From JBBWZH01 sp035544115 (GTDB taxonomy: Bacteria > Actinomycetota > Actinomycetes > Mycobacteriales > CADCTP01): DNA of 64,000 bases. The notes beneath the pieces were generated by a model, which did not search any database, was not told where the DNA came from, and saw only the letters and a program-made list of their open reading frames with translations. Position numbers and translations under genes: made by a program. The stretch is from NCBI GenBank assembly GCA_963714145.1, contig OY970235.1, positions 7,192,001 through 7,256,000 of the forward strand, in the 5' to 3' direction. The first letter of the stretch is position 1. The number at the start of each line of letters is the position of its first letter. This document shows, piece after piece, positions 17,696 through 26,802 of the stretch.

Positions 17696-18298
17696 TCAGG
17701 AACCGGGCCGGTCCCCCTGCTGCGCCGTAAGTCGATCGGCGATATCGACAGCCAGTGCGATCTGGTGGTCGAGGGCCGGCGCGCTGCTCCACCACGAGAC
17801 CGATGTGATGACGAGACCCTCGCCGGTGACCTGGATCGACCACAGCTCGGCGGGCCGCACCACCCCGTCGCCGTGCGGGGCCGCGGGCCAGTGCTCGACC
17901 CGATGCCGCAGCTGGGCATCAAGTATCCGGTGCGGATCGGTGTAGGCGTACCGGCCCTCGGCGCCGGCCGCCGAGCGGGGGCCCGGCGAGCGACCTGCCC
18001 GGCGGCCGAACCACGACACAATCCGGCCCAGGTCGGAATGCGGACCAGGTCGGTGCACGTCGAGCAGCGGGGTCACCGACCCGGCCGGTGAGCGCACCAC
18101 CCGCAACGCCGGGCACACCCACCGGACGAACGACGCCGGGTTGTTCTCGCCGGTCGGGGTCCCATCGTCGAGATCGCAGTACCAGGCGGGGGACCCGCCC
18201 CGCGGCTCCAGCCGGAAGAAGTGGCCGCCCGTTCCGGTCACCAGCAGGCCGCGGGCGCGTGCCACGACATCGATGAAGTCGTTCGGGGAGGCGGCCAC
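17696..18298 (-). CDS. Hypothetical protein (200 aa)
   Basis: The 200-residue frame starts at ATG 18298 and has a globular composition with no signal peptide or transmembrane segment. Recognisable stretches are DFIDVVARARGLLVTGTGG, WYCDLDDGTPTGENNPASF and EGLVITSVSWWSS. No family is recognised. It is convergent with the exporter permease, and a 56-bp copy of the response-regulator fragment lies directly upstream, so its promoter region may have been rearranged. Confidence 0.6.
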   Translation of the reverse strand: MAASPNDFIDVVARARGLLVTGTGGHFFRLEPRGGSPAWYCDLDDGTPTGENNPASFVRWVCPALRVVRSPAGSVTPLLDVHRPGPHSDLGRIVSWFGRRAGRSPGPRSAAGAEGRYAYTDPHRILDAQLRHRVEHWPAAPHGDGVVRPAELWSIQVTGEGLVITSVSWWSSAPALDHQIALAVDIADRLTAQQGDRPGS

Positions 18299-18343
18299 GG
18301 CGGCATCCTAGATTCCCCGATGCGGAGCGGCCCGGTCGCCCGC

Positions 18344-18399
18344 GGGACAGGTGCCGGCGGCCGGCGTGCGCGTCAAGTATGGCGGCGACCAACTTCGCC
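18344..18399. repeat. 56-bp direct repeat, copy of 18807-18862
   Basis: The two segments differ at two positions. Read on the minus strand, both encode the LVAAI-x-DAHAGRRHLS end of a REC domain. This copy has lost the rest of the gene and is a displaced fragment of the regulator at 18428-19332. Confidence 0.8.
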
Positions 18400-18427
18400 T
18401 CGGTAACTGCTTGTTTCTATAGCAACG

Positions 18428-19332
18428 TCAGCGTTTTCGTAGGTAAATCTGATCGGAAGCTGGCGGCGAGTTCAGGTCGGCTGCGCGGGTGGTCTGATTG
18501 AGGCTGCACTTGGCCGCGGCCAAGACGACAACCAGGACGTCATTGGCCTTGGTCCAGACCTCCGTGGCGGCGACCAGGATTTGCATGACCCGTTCCTTCG
18601 TCTCAGCATGAGCCAAGTCGATGCGGCTGGCAGCGATGAATCCGCTCACCCCGATGTTCAGGGTGTGCGCGATGTCGCCGGCGGACGGTCCACGCGCGAC
18701 CTGATCGATGAAGGTGGTCTCCCGCCGGGACGGCCCACCCGGCGGCCCTGATATGGGCTCCGGGGCGTGGGAGCCTCGGTCGCGGGCAGCGACCCGACCG
18801 CCCACGGGGACAGGTGCCGGCGGCCGGCGTGCGCGTCGTGTATGGCGGCGACCAACTTCGCCGTGGTGTATTCGGCGTGCACCACGTAGCCCGTCGCTCC
18901 CCGCCGCATCGCCTGGGCCAGCAGCGCCGGGTCGCGGCTGTAGGTCAACACGAGCACCCGGGCCAGGCGGGCCAGCGCCGGCAGAGCCGGCAGCGCGTCG
19001 TGGGTGGCCATCGGCACGTCCAGCAGCACAACGTCCGGTTGTAGCCGCCGGGTGACCAACAGGGCATGCCCGCCGCTGCGCGCCTCGCCGACCACGACGA
19101 CCCGGTCGTCGTCCTCGAGCAGGCTGCGCAGCCCGACCGGGACCAGCGGGTTGTCGTCTGCTATCACGACGCGGATTGGGCGGTTGGGTGCGGCAGCGGT
19201 CACGTGCGCGGGCCTCTCGGTGTCTCTGGCCGAGGGCGCGTGGAGGAACGCCGCGCTGTCGGCCTGCGTTCGTTCGTCGGGTATGGCAGCCACGATGCTG
19301 GCGGCTGCGGGGCGGTGCTGGCCGCTGGTCAT
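18428..19332 (-). pseudogene. Response regulator, decayed by frameshift (NarL family)
   Basis: On the minus strand an intact REC domain (IRVVIADDNPLVPVGLRSL, phospho-Asp in VVLLDVPM, switch Thr in LVLTYS) runs from 19332 to about 18790. It then enters nonsense until a stop at 18658. A degenerate LuxR helix-turn-helix (RRETTFIDQVARGPSAGDIA) continues in another frame to 18428. Joining the frames gives the usual REC-linker-HTH layout. The DNA-binding helix is poorly conserved and a displaced 56-bp copy of its middle lies at 18344. No kinase gene is adjacent. It could still make a lone REC protein of up to 224 residues. Confidence 0.55.
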
Positions 19333-19363
19333 GGTGAACAGTCGGGGCTGGCCGAGCAGCGTG

Positions 19364-19615
19364 TCACGTACGCCGCGCGTCGCGGGTCGCGGCGGTGAGC
19401 CCGGCCAGCACCCGACCCCACCACGCCGGCCGGGGTGCCCGTTCGGCGATCATCAGTGACCGCGTACCGGCGAGGTCCAGCGTCTCGCCGGTCGACAACG
19501 CGATGTGGACGTGTCCGGTGGCGGCGTTCCGCACCACCGAGATCACCCGGGCTCCGCCCGCCGTCAGGTCGCCTTCGGCGACCCGCCAGGCCGCGACCGG
19601 CAGCATCCGGTTCAC
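19364..19615 (-). CDS. Small hypothetical protein (83 aa)
   Basis: A GTG start at 19615 (or the ATG three codons on) gives a compact protein, with the beta-rich core GGARVISVVRNAATGHVHI, then LSTGETLDLAG, and a C-terminal amphipathic tail. Codon use is that of a real high-GC gene. No family is recognised. It lies just upstream of the decayed response regulator on the same strand. Confidence 0.5.
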   Translation of the reverse strand: MNRMLPVAAWRVAEGDLTAGGARVISVVRNAATGHVHIALSTGETLDLAGTRSLMIAERAPRPAWWGRVLAGLTAATRDARRT

Positions 19616-20215
19616 CGCTGCGACTCCGCGACGTATCCATACTTCATGCGCGGTAGGGATGCCGGGTTTGGGTGGGTCCGCTCATCGGACATCGCTCCTG
19701 AATGTGTCCCGGTTGTGGCTGCACAACCTTGTCGTCGGCCTGGCCGCCCTCGGTATTCCGCGCCGGGTGAATCAGCGTGAAGTTGGTATTCGTCCGTACC
19801 GTCGAACGGAACGGTTGCATAAGGTTGATGGCGGCGGGGTCACCGCCTTTAGCCGTCACCACTGCTGTCGTCGAACCTTATGCCGTTGGCGGCGGCAGGC
19901 AATGGGAGTTCTTCCCGGGATCGTGTCGGGATCAGCGTTAGGAGATGTTCCTGGGTTCGGCCGGGAGGTTATCCCGTCCTGCGCGGTTCGGCATTCTGGT
20001 ACGGTGGCGCGCATTAGCTACTATCCGGCTGTGCGGGCGATCTTGGAAGGCGACCCACGGCCGGGTACGACGCACGTCTCCTGGAGGTCGAGACGCTGGC
20101 AAGCTGGCGGCTCGGTGCGCAGGCAGTAGGGCAGCGACGGGGTGGCCTGCGGAATCGCGAGAAGCGTGGTGCCGCCCTCAGCGCGCTGACGCGCGTACCC
20201 GGTCAGCGCCGTGTC
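19616..20215. other. Intergenic region with a spaced inverted repeat
   Basis: About 600 bases without a supported gene, less GC-rich than the flanks. A perfect 10-bp inverted repeat, GCATAAGGTT at 19817-19826 and AACCTTATGC at 19874-19883, brackets 47 bases that contain a shorter GGCGG/CCGCC pair. It may be an operator pair, a terminator or a mobile-element remnant. Promoters for the divergent genes on either side should lie here; no clear consensus was identified. Confidence 0.35.
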
Positions 20216-22246
20216 GTGCCGGCTCGGCAGGGCGTCGATCGCGGTGGCCCGGACCGGCGGGTGCCAGTGGCGCGGTTCATCGCGGCCGCATCGCTGGTCC
20301 TGACCGCCCTCAGCGTCGCCTTGTTGGTACAGAACCGGGAGGCCGCCGGGGCGCGGGACATCTTCGAGCCAGTCTCGATCGTCATCGCGGTCTGCTACCC
20401 GTTGATCGGCGCCTGGGTCGCCGAGAAAGGTGGCCGGTGCCGGCGGATCAGTCCGCTGTTGTCGGTGTGCGCGTGCATGTCGCTGGCTCTGCTTGCCGAG
20501 CAATACAGCCGGTACGAACAGGTCGCCGGCCGCGGGTCGCTGACGGTCGCGGGTTGGGTGGGCTGGGCCGGAGCATGGCTCGCTATTCCCGGACTTCTGC
20601 TACCGCGGACCCTGCTGGTATTGCTGCTACCCACCGGAGCTCCGCGCTCCCCCGGTTGGCGTCCGGTGGCCGTGCTGCTCGGCGTGCTTGTCGCGGCCAG
20701 CACCGTGGCCACAGCAGCGGATACCGCGACGAGCGCTGCCGATGTAGCCGGCAGCGGTGCTGGGGCAATCCTCGGTGCGCCGCAACCGGAGGGGTTCGCG
20801 CTCCGGCTTGCCGTCGCTGTGCTCCTGCTGGGGGGACCACTGGCCCTGGCTGGCCTGATCGACGGGTACCGACGGTCGGGGCCGGATGAGCGGCGAAGCC
20901 TCGGTGTCTGTCTGGTTGCCGGCAGCTTTGTCGTGTTCGGGCCGGTGGTCACGCTTCCGGTGCCGTTGTGGCTCTACCAGGCGGTCGGCGTCGCCGCGGT
21001 GCTCGCTGTCGCCGCCTCGATCGTAGCCGCGACCAGTCGGGACGGATTCGATCTGGCGCCGTCGCGGGTCGACTCGTTGATCTCCGCAGTGGTGCTGCAT
21101 GCGTTGATGTTCGCCGCGGTTGTGGCTACGTACCTGGTTGTCAGCCCGCTGGTGGGCACGCTCGCTGCCGCCGGGATCGTGGTCACGGTGGCGGGTCTGG
21201 CCTGGCGCTACGCCGCCCGAGCCGTGGGTGCGGTCGTTGATCGGCTGGGTCAGGGTGGTAAGGCGTACGCGCTGTTGCGGGAGCTTGGTCAGCGGCTGGA
21301 GACGACCCGCCCCCCGACCGACGTGCTGCCTGACATTGCCGGCACGGTGGCCTCGGCCCTGCACCTACCGTATGTGCGGGTCGAGGTCGGACATGGGGAC
21401 GACGTCACCGCTACAGCCGAAGCCGGTCAGGTGTCAGGCGAACCGCCGGTGCGGATCCCGATGCGCTATCGAAGCGAGACGGTCGGCTGGCTCAGCGTGG
21501 CGCCAGCCCATGGCGTCCCGCTGCAACCATCTGTCATGGGCCTTCTCCGGGCAGTGGCGGACCAGGCAGGTGTGGCCGCGTTCGCGGCCCGATCCATGAA
21601 GGACCTGCAGCGGTCCCGGGAGCAGTTGGTCACGGCGCGCGAGGACGAGAAGGCGAGGTTGAGCGCGCACTTGCATCGGGACGTGAAGCAGGACCTCACG
21701 GCCGTCATGCTCGGTATGGACGCCGCACGCAACTACCTCGTCGCGGGCAACCCCGACGTCGGCCTGAAGTTCCTGGCCGAAGCCAAGTCCTGCCTGCAGA
21801 ACGCGCGCGACGACATACGCCGGCTTTCCCGTGATCTACGGCCGCCGGCACTCGATGAACTCGGCCTCGTCGGTGCCCTGCAGGAGTTGGCACGGCTCTT
21901 CGAACTCGCCCCTGACGCGCCCCAGCTGCTCGTCAGTCTGCCGGACGACAAGCCGCAGTTGTCTCATGCCCTGGAACTGGCCATTTACCGCATCGCGCAG
22001 GAGGGACTGGGCAACGTGTCGGACCACACTCGCGCCGGTCGATGTGAACTTGACCTGGCGGTCACCGAGGCCTTCGTGCGGCTCACGATCGTCAACGACG
22101 GCGCACCTTGGCAACGTACCGCAGAGGGGCTGGGCATCTCGCTGATGCGGCGCTGTGCGGAGGAGCTGGATGGTGAGTTCAACGCCGGGCCGACGGGACA
22201 ACTGGGGTGGCTCGTGCAGGCCAAGCTCCCGATACTCCGGCCATGA
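20216..22246 (+). CDS. Membrane sensor histidine kinase with GAF-like domain
   Basis: This protein of up to 676 residues (GTG 20261 is an alternative start) has about ten transmembrane helices in residues 15-340 and a GAF-like region (residues about 355-455). A HisKA_3 phosphoacceptor region SAHLHRDVKQDLTAVML holds His487, and the ATPase domain includes YRIAQEGLGNVSDH. The H box reads LHRDVKQD instead of the usual LHDGVGQ. It overlaps the regulator by ATGA, so the pair is cognate. The many-helix sensor suggests a membrane or hydrophobic signal. A secreted binding protein follows the regulator and may feed the sensor. Confidence 0.88.
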   Translation: MPARQGVDRGGPDRRVPVARFIAAASLVLTALSVALLVQNREAAGARDIFEPVSIVIAVCYPLIGAWVAEKGGRCRRISPLLSVCACMSLALLAEQYSRYEQVAGRGSLTVAGWVGWAGAWLAIPGLLLPRTLLVLLLPTGAPRSPGWRPVAVLLGVLVAASTVATAADTATSAADVAGSGAGAILGAPQPEGFALRLAVAVLLLGGPLALAGLIDGYRRSGPDERRSLGVCLVAGSFVVFGPVVTLPVPLWLYQAVGVAAVLAVAASIVAATSRDGFDLAPSRVDSLISAVVLHALMFAAVVATYLVVSPLVGTLAAAGIVVTVAGLAWRYAARAVGAVVDRLGQGGKAYALLRELGQRLETTRPPTDVLPDIAGTVASALHLPYVRVEVGHGDDVTATAEAGQVSGEPPVRIPMRYRSETVGWLSVAPAHGVPLQPSVMGLLRAVADQAGVAAFAARSMKDLQRSREQLVTAREDEKARLSAHLHRDVKQDLTAVMLGMDAARNYLVAGNPDVGLKFLAEAKSCLQNARDDIRRLSRDLRPPALDELGLVGALQELARLFELAPDAPQLLVSLPDDKPQLSHALELAIYRIAQEGLGNVSDHTRAGRCELDLAVTEAFVRLTIVNDGAPWQRTAEGLGISLMRRCAEELDGEFNAGPTGQLGWLVQAKLPILRP

Positions 22247-22914
22247 CACCGCCGGCATCGCTTCGGATCCTTCTTGTGGATGATCACAAGGCGCTCCGGT
22301 CGCTCTTGCGAGGGTTCCTCGAGTCGCACCCGACGATAACGGTAGCGGGCGAAGCCGGCGACCCGGTTGAAGCGGTGCAGAAGGCCGAGGAACTCCGGCC
22401 GGATGTAGTAGTGGTGGACATGCACCTGCCAACGGCGGCCGGGCGGTATGACGTCAACGCCGGGATCGAGACGGTCCGGGACATCGCCGCACGTTGTCCG
22501 GATTCCGGCATTCTGGTCACGACAGGTCTCGAACAGGGCGTCGAGAAGCTGTCGGTGGCCCTGGCCGCCGGCGCCCGCGGGTTCGTCACGAAATACGCGG
22601 AGCCGGACGTCATGCTCGCCGCGATCGAAGGCGTCGCCCGCGGCGAACTCTGGGTCATCGTTCCGAGCGAGTTCGCCGACGACATGCGCCGGGCCATCGG
22701 CCGAACGTCTCCCAGCGCCGACGCTCTGACCCGACGCGAACGAGAAATACTCGACTGCTTCTGCAAAGGAATGGTGGACGGTCAGATCGCCCGCAGCCTG
22801 TCCATCTCCCCGCACACCGTAGCGAACTACTTCACGAGCATTCAGGGCAAGCTCGGAGCGTCAGACCGCGTCAGTTTGCTTCGCAAGGCACAAGACCGAG
22901 GTTGGTGCGACTGA
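22243..22914 (+). CDS. Response regulator, NarL/FixJ family
   Basis: The REC domain starts LRILLVDDHKAL with phospho-Asp59 in VVVVDMHLP. The C-terminal LuxR-type domain reads LTRREREILDCFCKGMVDGQIA. The start at ATG 22243 overlaps the kinase stop by ATGA; an in-frame extension to 22207 lies inside the kinase gene and is unlikely. It should be phosphorylated by the kinase just upstream. The secreted binding protein begins 62 bases later and is probably co-transcribed. Confidence 0.92.
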   Translation: MTPPASLRILLVDDHKALRSLLRGFLESHPTITVAGEAGDPVEAVQKAEELRPDVVVVDMHLPTAAGRYDVNAGIETVRDIAARCPDSGILVTTGLEQGVEKLSVALAAGARGFVTKYAEPDVMLAAIEGVARGELWVIVPSEFADDMRRAIGRTSPSADALTRREREILDCFCKGMVDGQIARSLSISPHTVANYFTSIQGKLGASDRVSLLRKAQDRGWCD

Positions 22915-22976
22915 CGACCGGACCGGTCGCATCACCCGAACTTCCAGCTACGGCAGCCGGCAGAGGAAGGAAGGTC

Positions 22977-24263
22977 GTGAAGACAACCGCCGCCTGGGGC
23001 ACCGGCCTGCTCGCCGCCGCACTTGTCGCCGCCAGCGTCGCCGTGCTACCCGCCCAAGGGCAGGACAGCGGCCGGACGATCGTCATCACATTCAGCGTGA
23101 AGGTGGAGGACCGTGAACGGCCGGCCCTCGAAGAACTGTTGCGCAACTTCGAACGTCAGACGCCGCGAACCACCCTGGGCCGGCTCGTCGGCTACTCCGA
23201 CAGCGGGCGTATTCAAGTCAACCTCATCACCGTCGACCCGACCACCCTCATAGACCGGCTCGGACGGGAGACCCGTGCCGGGACCCCGACCATCGACCTC
23301 TTCACCCAGGACAACCTTGCCCTTTGGCCGCTTGTCCACCGCGGGCTGGCTCAGCCGCTCCCCGACGTTCCGGACCCGCCGGAGGTTCCCCAGAACCTGC
23401 TTCCCCCACGCTTCGACAACAAGCGGTATTTCCTCCCCTTCCGACCGAACGTCCGGCTGACCTACACCGACCGACGCTGCCTGCCGACCGGCCTCTCCCC
23501 GCCGACCACGCTCGCCGCCCTGGAATCGGCAGCGAGGCAACTGCGCGCCAGGTCGGGCACCCCGAAATTGACCCTGTCGCTGGCGCCGGGAGACCCCACG
23601 GCGGTGACAATATCCGAGCTCATCCTCGCCTTCGGCGGTGACCCGCGCGTACTGAACGGGCGTGAATCGGTAGAGGCCTTCACCTACCTGTCCCGGCTTT
23701 GGCAATCCGGGCTGCTGACCCGCGTCAGCTTCGGCGCGCGGTTCGACACGGAGGTGACCTGGCTCGAGGAGGGGACCAGTTGCCTCGCCCAGAACTGGTC
23801 CTACACCTCGTCCGAACTCGCCAACCGCGGGCTGCTGAGCGACTTCGCCATCGGCGCCGGCTGGAGCGGGCCCAGCGGTGCGGCCAGGCACGTCATCGGC
23901 GGCGACGTCCTTGGCATCCCGGCCGGCGTCAAAGGGGCAAAGCGTGACGCCGCTGTCGCCCTGGCCGAGTACCTCATGTCACGAGAGGCCCAACAGCTGC
24001 TGGCCCGCGAGAATACCTGGCCGTCGATCCGGGAAGACGCCAGCTCGGCCGCACCGTCGGATCAGGGAACCACCTACCGGGCAATCAACGACGCCCTCCA
24101 AGACGGCTGGTACCGGCCCCAGGACAACGGATGCTGGCCCGTCTTGAGCGAGAGTATGAACGAGGCGGTATCGCGGATACTACAACAGGCCCAGCCGCTG
24201 AAAACCGTCCTCGACGGTCTCCAGCGGAAGTACAAACGGTGCTATCAAAACCCACCGCCGTAA
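22977..24263 (+). CDS. Extracellular solute-binding protein (SBP family 1 fold)
   Basis: GTG 22977 follows a strong GAGGAAGGAAGG site and gives 428 residues. The N-terminus (KTTAAWGTGLLAAALVAAS) is a signal peptide without a lipobox Cys, so the product is released or held by other means. The mature protein has the sugar-binding-protein layout: GTPTIDLFTQDNLALWPLV near the hinge, IGGDVLGIPAGVKG and the C-terminal helices with LAEYLMSREAQQLLARE. No permease or ATPase lies nearby, and the gene trails a kinase-regulator pair. A role as a ligand-presenting co-sensor is therefore as likely as transport. Confidence 0.82.
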   Translation: MKTTAAWGTGLLAAALVAASVAVLPAQGQDSGRTIVITFSVKVEDRERPALEELLRNFERQTPRTTLGRLVGYSDSGRIQVNLITVDPTTLIDRLGRETRAGTPTIDLFTQDNLALWPLVHRGLAQPLPDVPDPPEVPQNLLPPRFDNKRYFLPFRPNVRLTYTDRRCLPTGLSPPTTLAALESAARQLRARSGTPKLTLSLAPGDPTAVTISELILAFGGDPRVLNGRESVEAFTYLSRLWQSGLLTRVSFGARFDTEVTWLEEGTSCLAQNWSYTSSELANRGLLSDFAIGAGWSGPSGAARHVIGGDVLGIPAGVKGAKRDAAVALAEYLMSREAQQLLARENTWPSIREDASSAAPSDQGTTYRAINDALQDGWYRPQDNGCWPVLSESMNEAVSRILQQAQPLKTVLDGLQRKYKRCYQNPPP

Positions 24264-24280
24264 GACTGGAACGCCCGGAT

Positions 24281-24297
24281 CCGCCGTTGCCCGGCGG
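24281..24297 (+). terminator. Weak hairpin after the binding-protein gene
   Basis: CCGCCG-TTGCC-CGGCGG forms a 6-bp stem with a 5-base loop 17 bases after the stop codon. No T-run follows, so termination is only possible. It falls in the gap before the convergent, broken secreted-protein gene. Confidence 0.3.
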
Positions 24298-24449
24298 CCG
24301 ATCTGTCAGCGTCGGCGGTTCTTCCCCTCAGCCAAGAGGTACTTGATCGAAAATACTCAAGCCGCAAGTCGCTCGTAGATCTGACCCGATGTGTGGGCCG
24401 TAGCGTAACGGACAGTCCGGGGATCCAGCTCGCCCAACACCGCCGGCGC

Positions 24450-25661
24450 TTAGAGCTGTGCGGTGGGTGGGAATGTTTCGATGGCGTCGGTGAGTGCCTG
24501 GGCGAGCGTGTTGTAGTAGGTGGCGTTCGGGGTCCCGCCGGTGAGGTAGGGCGGGTTGATGTTGTTGGGGTGGGCGGGGTCGCGGACGGCGGTGTCGTAG
24601 TCGATGACCTCGTTGGCGCCGAGGTTGGCGAAGTTGCTACGGATGTGGTTGTTGAGGGTCAGGCGGTTGGTCTCGCGCTGGTCGGTGGTGGCGAGGCCGA
24701 GAGGTGGGACGGTGGCGAGGATGACGAGGATCTGGGTGCCGTCGGTGCGCTGGTAGTTGCGGATGCCGTAGGCGGTCGCCGATACGTCGATGAGATTGGT
24801 GAGGTTCTGCTCGATGGTGCTGGGGTCGACGTTCTGCAGGATGTCGTCGGCGCCGAGTGTGATGAGGACGGTGCGGAGATTGGGCTCGTCGAGGATGGTC
24901 TGGTTGAGGGGGGTGCCGGTTTCGCCGGCGCGCCACCAGGCGGTGGGTTGGTTGGCGGCGAGGCTGGCGTTGACCAGGCCACCTGGGAGGTTGGCGCCGA
25001 GCTTCGCGGGGAGGTCGTCGATCCAGGTGGGTTGGTAGGTGCCGCCGGGTGCGCCGGTGGCGGAGGTGTGGTCGCCGAGGATGGCGACGGTGCCTTGGCT
25101 GGGGTTGGTGGTGGAGACGTCGACGGCGGTCAGGTAGTAGGAGTTGGTGGTTGTGGTTGTGTACCCGGTGCCGGTCTGGTTGGTCGTGGCGTCGCCGGAG
25201 GCGAGGTAGTTGGCGGTGTTGCCGGCGGTGTGGACCGGTGCGGCCGTGACGGCGGAGGGCAGGTGCAGGCTGACCACGAGGTTGCCACTGCCGCCAGTCG
25301 TGCTCGGGAAAGCGATCGGGTCGCTGTAGGCCTCGGCGCCGGCCGCGAGGGTGAGGGCGCGTAGGCCGCAGCCCGCCGGTTGGCCGGCGGCGGCGCAGAA
25401 GGTCAACGCCGCCGGCGCGGCGCTGGTGGCGGCGCCGGTGCCGGACTGCGCCGCGATCGTGGCCCGGTCGAGGTTGACCGGTGTCGAGGCGAAGGTGTTG
25501 GACAACCGGATCCGGGCCGTGGTGCCGGTAGCGGTGGGGTGCACGATCAGCCGCAGGGTCTGGTTCGCCAGGCCGGTGCCGCCCACCGGTGCGGCAGCGG
25601 CCTCGGCGGTGGCCGTCCACGTGCCGATCCACCCTGCGTTCACTGGCCGGGGTGCCATGGC
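24450..25661 (-). pseudogene. SGNH-hydrolase-like domain, 3' part of an IS-interrupted gene
   Basis: This is the C-terminal 400 residues of a secreted protein. Family features are WIGTWTATAEAAA, GLANQTLRLIVH and LRTVLITLGADDILQNVD, as in GDSL-like SGNH hydrolases. The catalytic block I reads ILGDHTS where a GDS is expected, so the nucleophilic Ser appears lost. The frame runs directly into the IS630 insertion. Removing the element and one TA copy rejoins it in frame with the piece at 26802-28396 (CPRALHVL-A-MAPRPVNAG). As it stands it has no secretion signal or promoter of its own. Confidence 0.8.
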
Positions 25662-25663
25662 TA

Positions 25664-26799
25664 GTGTGCTGCGTCTGAAGTTCGTCGGGTAAGTCTATTC
25701 TGGGTGGGTGGCGAGGACTGGGCGGCCGAAGGCCGCGTTGGTGTTGAGCGAGGACGAGCGGGTCACGCTTGAGCGGTGGGCGCGGCGGGCGAAGTCGTCG
25801 CAGGCGTTGGCGTTGCGGTGTCGGATCGTGTTGGCGTGTGCGGAGCCGGGGGCGGGTAACGCGCGGGTCGCGGCCGATCTGGGGGTGCATCCGGACACGG
25901 TGGGCAAGTGGCGCTCGAGGTTCGTGCGGCGGCGGTTGGACGGGCTGGTGGATGAGGACCGGCCCGGTCGCCCGGCCTCGATCGGTCTGGACCGGGTGGA
26001 GGAGGTGGTGGTGGCGACGTTGGAGGCGACGCCGCGGAACGCGACGCATTGGTCGCGGGCGTCGATGGCCGAACGCAGCGGGTTGTCGCGTTCGACGATC
26101 GGGCGGATCTGGCGGGACTTCGGTCTCAAGCCGCACCTGGCCGAGACGTTCAAGCTGTCGACCGACCCGCTGTTCGTGGAGAAGGTCGTCGACGTCGTCG
26201 GCCTGTACCACAACCCGCCCGAACGTGCGGTGGTGCTGTGCGTGGACGAGAAAAGCCAGGTACAGGCCCTGGACCGGTCGGCGCCGGTGCTGCCGATGAT
26301 GCCCGGCATGCCCGAGCGGCGCACCCACGACTACGTCCGCCACGGCATCACCAGCCTGTTCGCCGCGTTCAACATCGCCGACGGAACCGTGATCAGCGAA
26401 CTACACCGCCAGCACCGCGCAACCGAGTTCCGCAAGTTCCTGACCACCATCGACAAGAGGATCCCCGCCGACCTGGACGTCCACCTGGTCGCCGACAACT
26501 ACGGCACCCACAAGACCCCCGCGATCAAACGCTGGCTCGCCGCACACCCCCGCTTCCACCTGCACTTCACCCCCACCGGATCCTCCTGGATCAACCAGGT
26601 CGAACGCTGGTTCGGCTACCTCACCGACCAGAAGATCCGCCGCAGCGCACACAAGTCCGTCCAAGCCCTGGAAGCCGACATCCGCGCCTGGATCAAAGAC
26701 TGGAACACCAACCCAAGACCCTTCATCTGGACCAAGACCGCCGACGAGATCCTCGACTCCCTCACCCGATATCTCCGACGAATTTCAGACGCAGGACAC
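25664..26799 (+). mobile_element. IS630-family insertion sequence (about 1136 bp)
   Basis: The ends are inverted repeats of about 25 bp: GTGTGCTGCGTCTGAAGTTC at the left (25664) and GTGTCCTGCGTCTGAAATTC read inward from 26799. They are flanked by the TA duplication typical of the family (25662-25663 and 26800-26801) in a CTAG target. The element carries one transposase gene and has split a secreted-protein gene. Confidence 0.9.
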
Positions 26800-26802
26800 T
26801 AG
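25708..26802 (+). CDS. IS630-family transposase
   Basis: This 364-residue DDE transposase has an N-terminal helix-turn-helix region (ARVAADLGVHPDTVGKWRSR) and the catalytic triad in LCVDEKSQ, LVADNYGTHK and SSWINQVERWF. It starts at GTG 25708, 44 bases inside the left end. The coding frame reaches the right end of the element, and its stop TAG is made from the duplicated target TA plus the next host G. Full length suggests it could be active. It is unrelated in detail to the second IS630 transposase at 50948. Confidence 0.95.
   Translation: MARTGRPKAALVLSEDERVTLERWARRAKSSQALALRCRIVLACAEPGAGNARVAADLGVHPDTVGKWRSRFVRRRLDGLVDEDRPGRPASIGLDRVEEVVVATLEATPRNATHWSRASMAERSGLSRSTIGRIWRDFGLKPHLAETFKLSTDPLFVEKVVDVVGLYHNPPERAVVLCVDEKSQVQALDRSAPVLPMMPGMPERRTHDYVRHGITSLFAAFNIADGTVISELHRQHRATEFRKFLTTIDKRIPADLDVHLVADNYGTHKTPAIKRWLAAHPRFHLHFTPTGSSWINQVERWFGYLTDQKIRRSAHKSVQALEADIRAWIKDWNTNPRPFIWTKTADEILDSLTRYLRRISDAGH

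Noticed and set aside
24342..24361. CTTGA-N10-TCAAG inverted repeat as an operator
   Set aside because: Five-base arms in this spacing are expected by chance and no second copy was found.
24393..25364. A 323-codon plus-strand Gly/Val/Asp-rich frame
   Set aside because: It is antisense to the SGNH-domain fragment and is low-complexity in the manner of a shadow frame.
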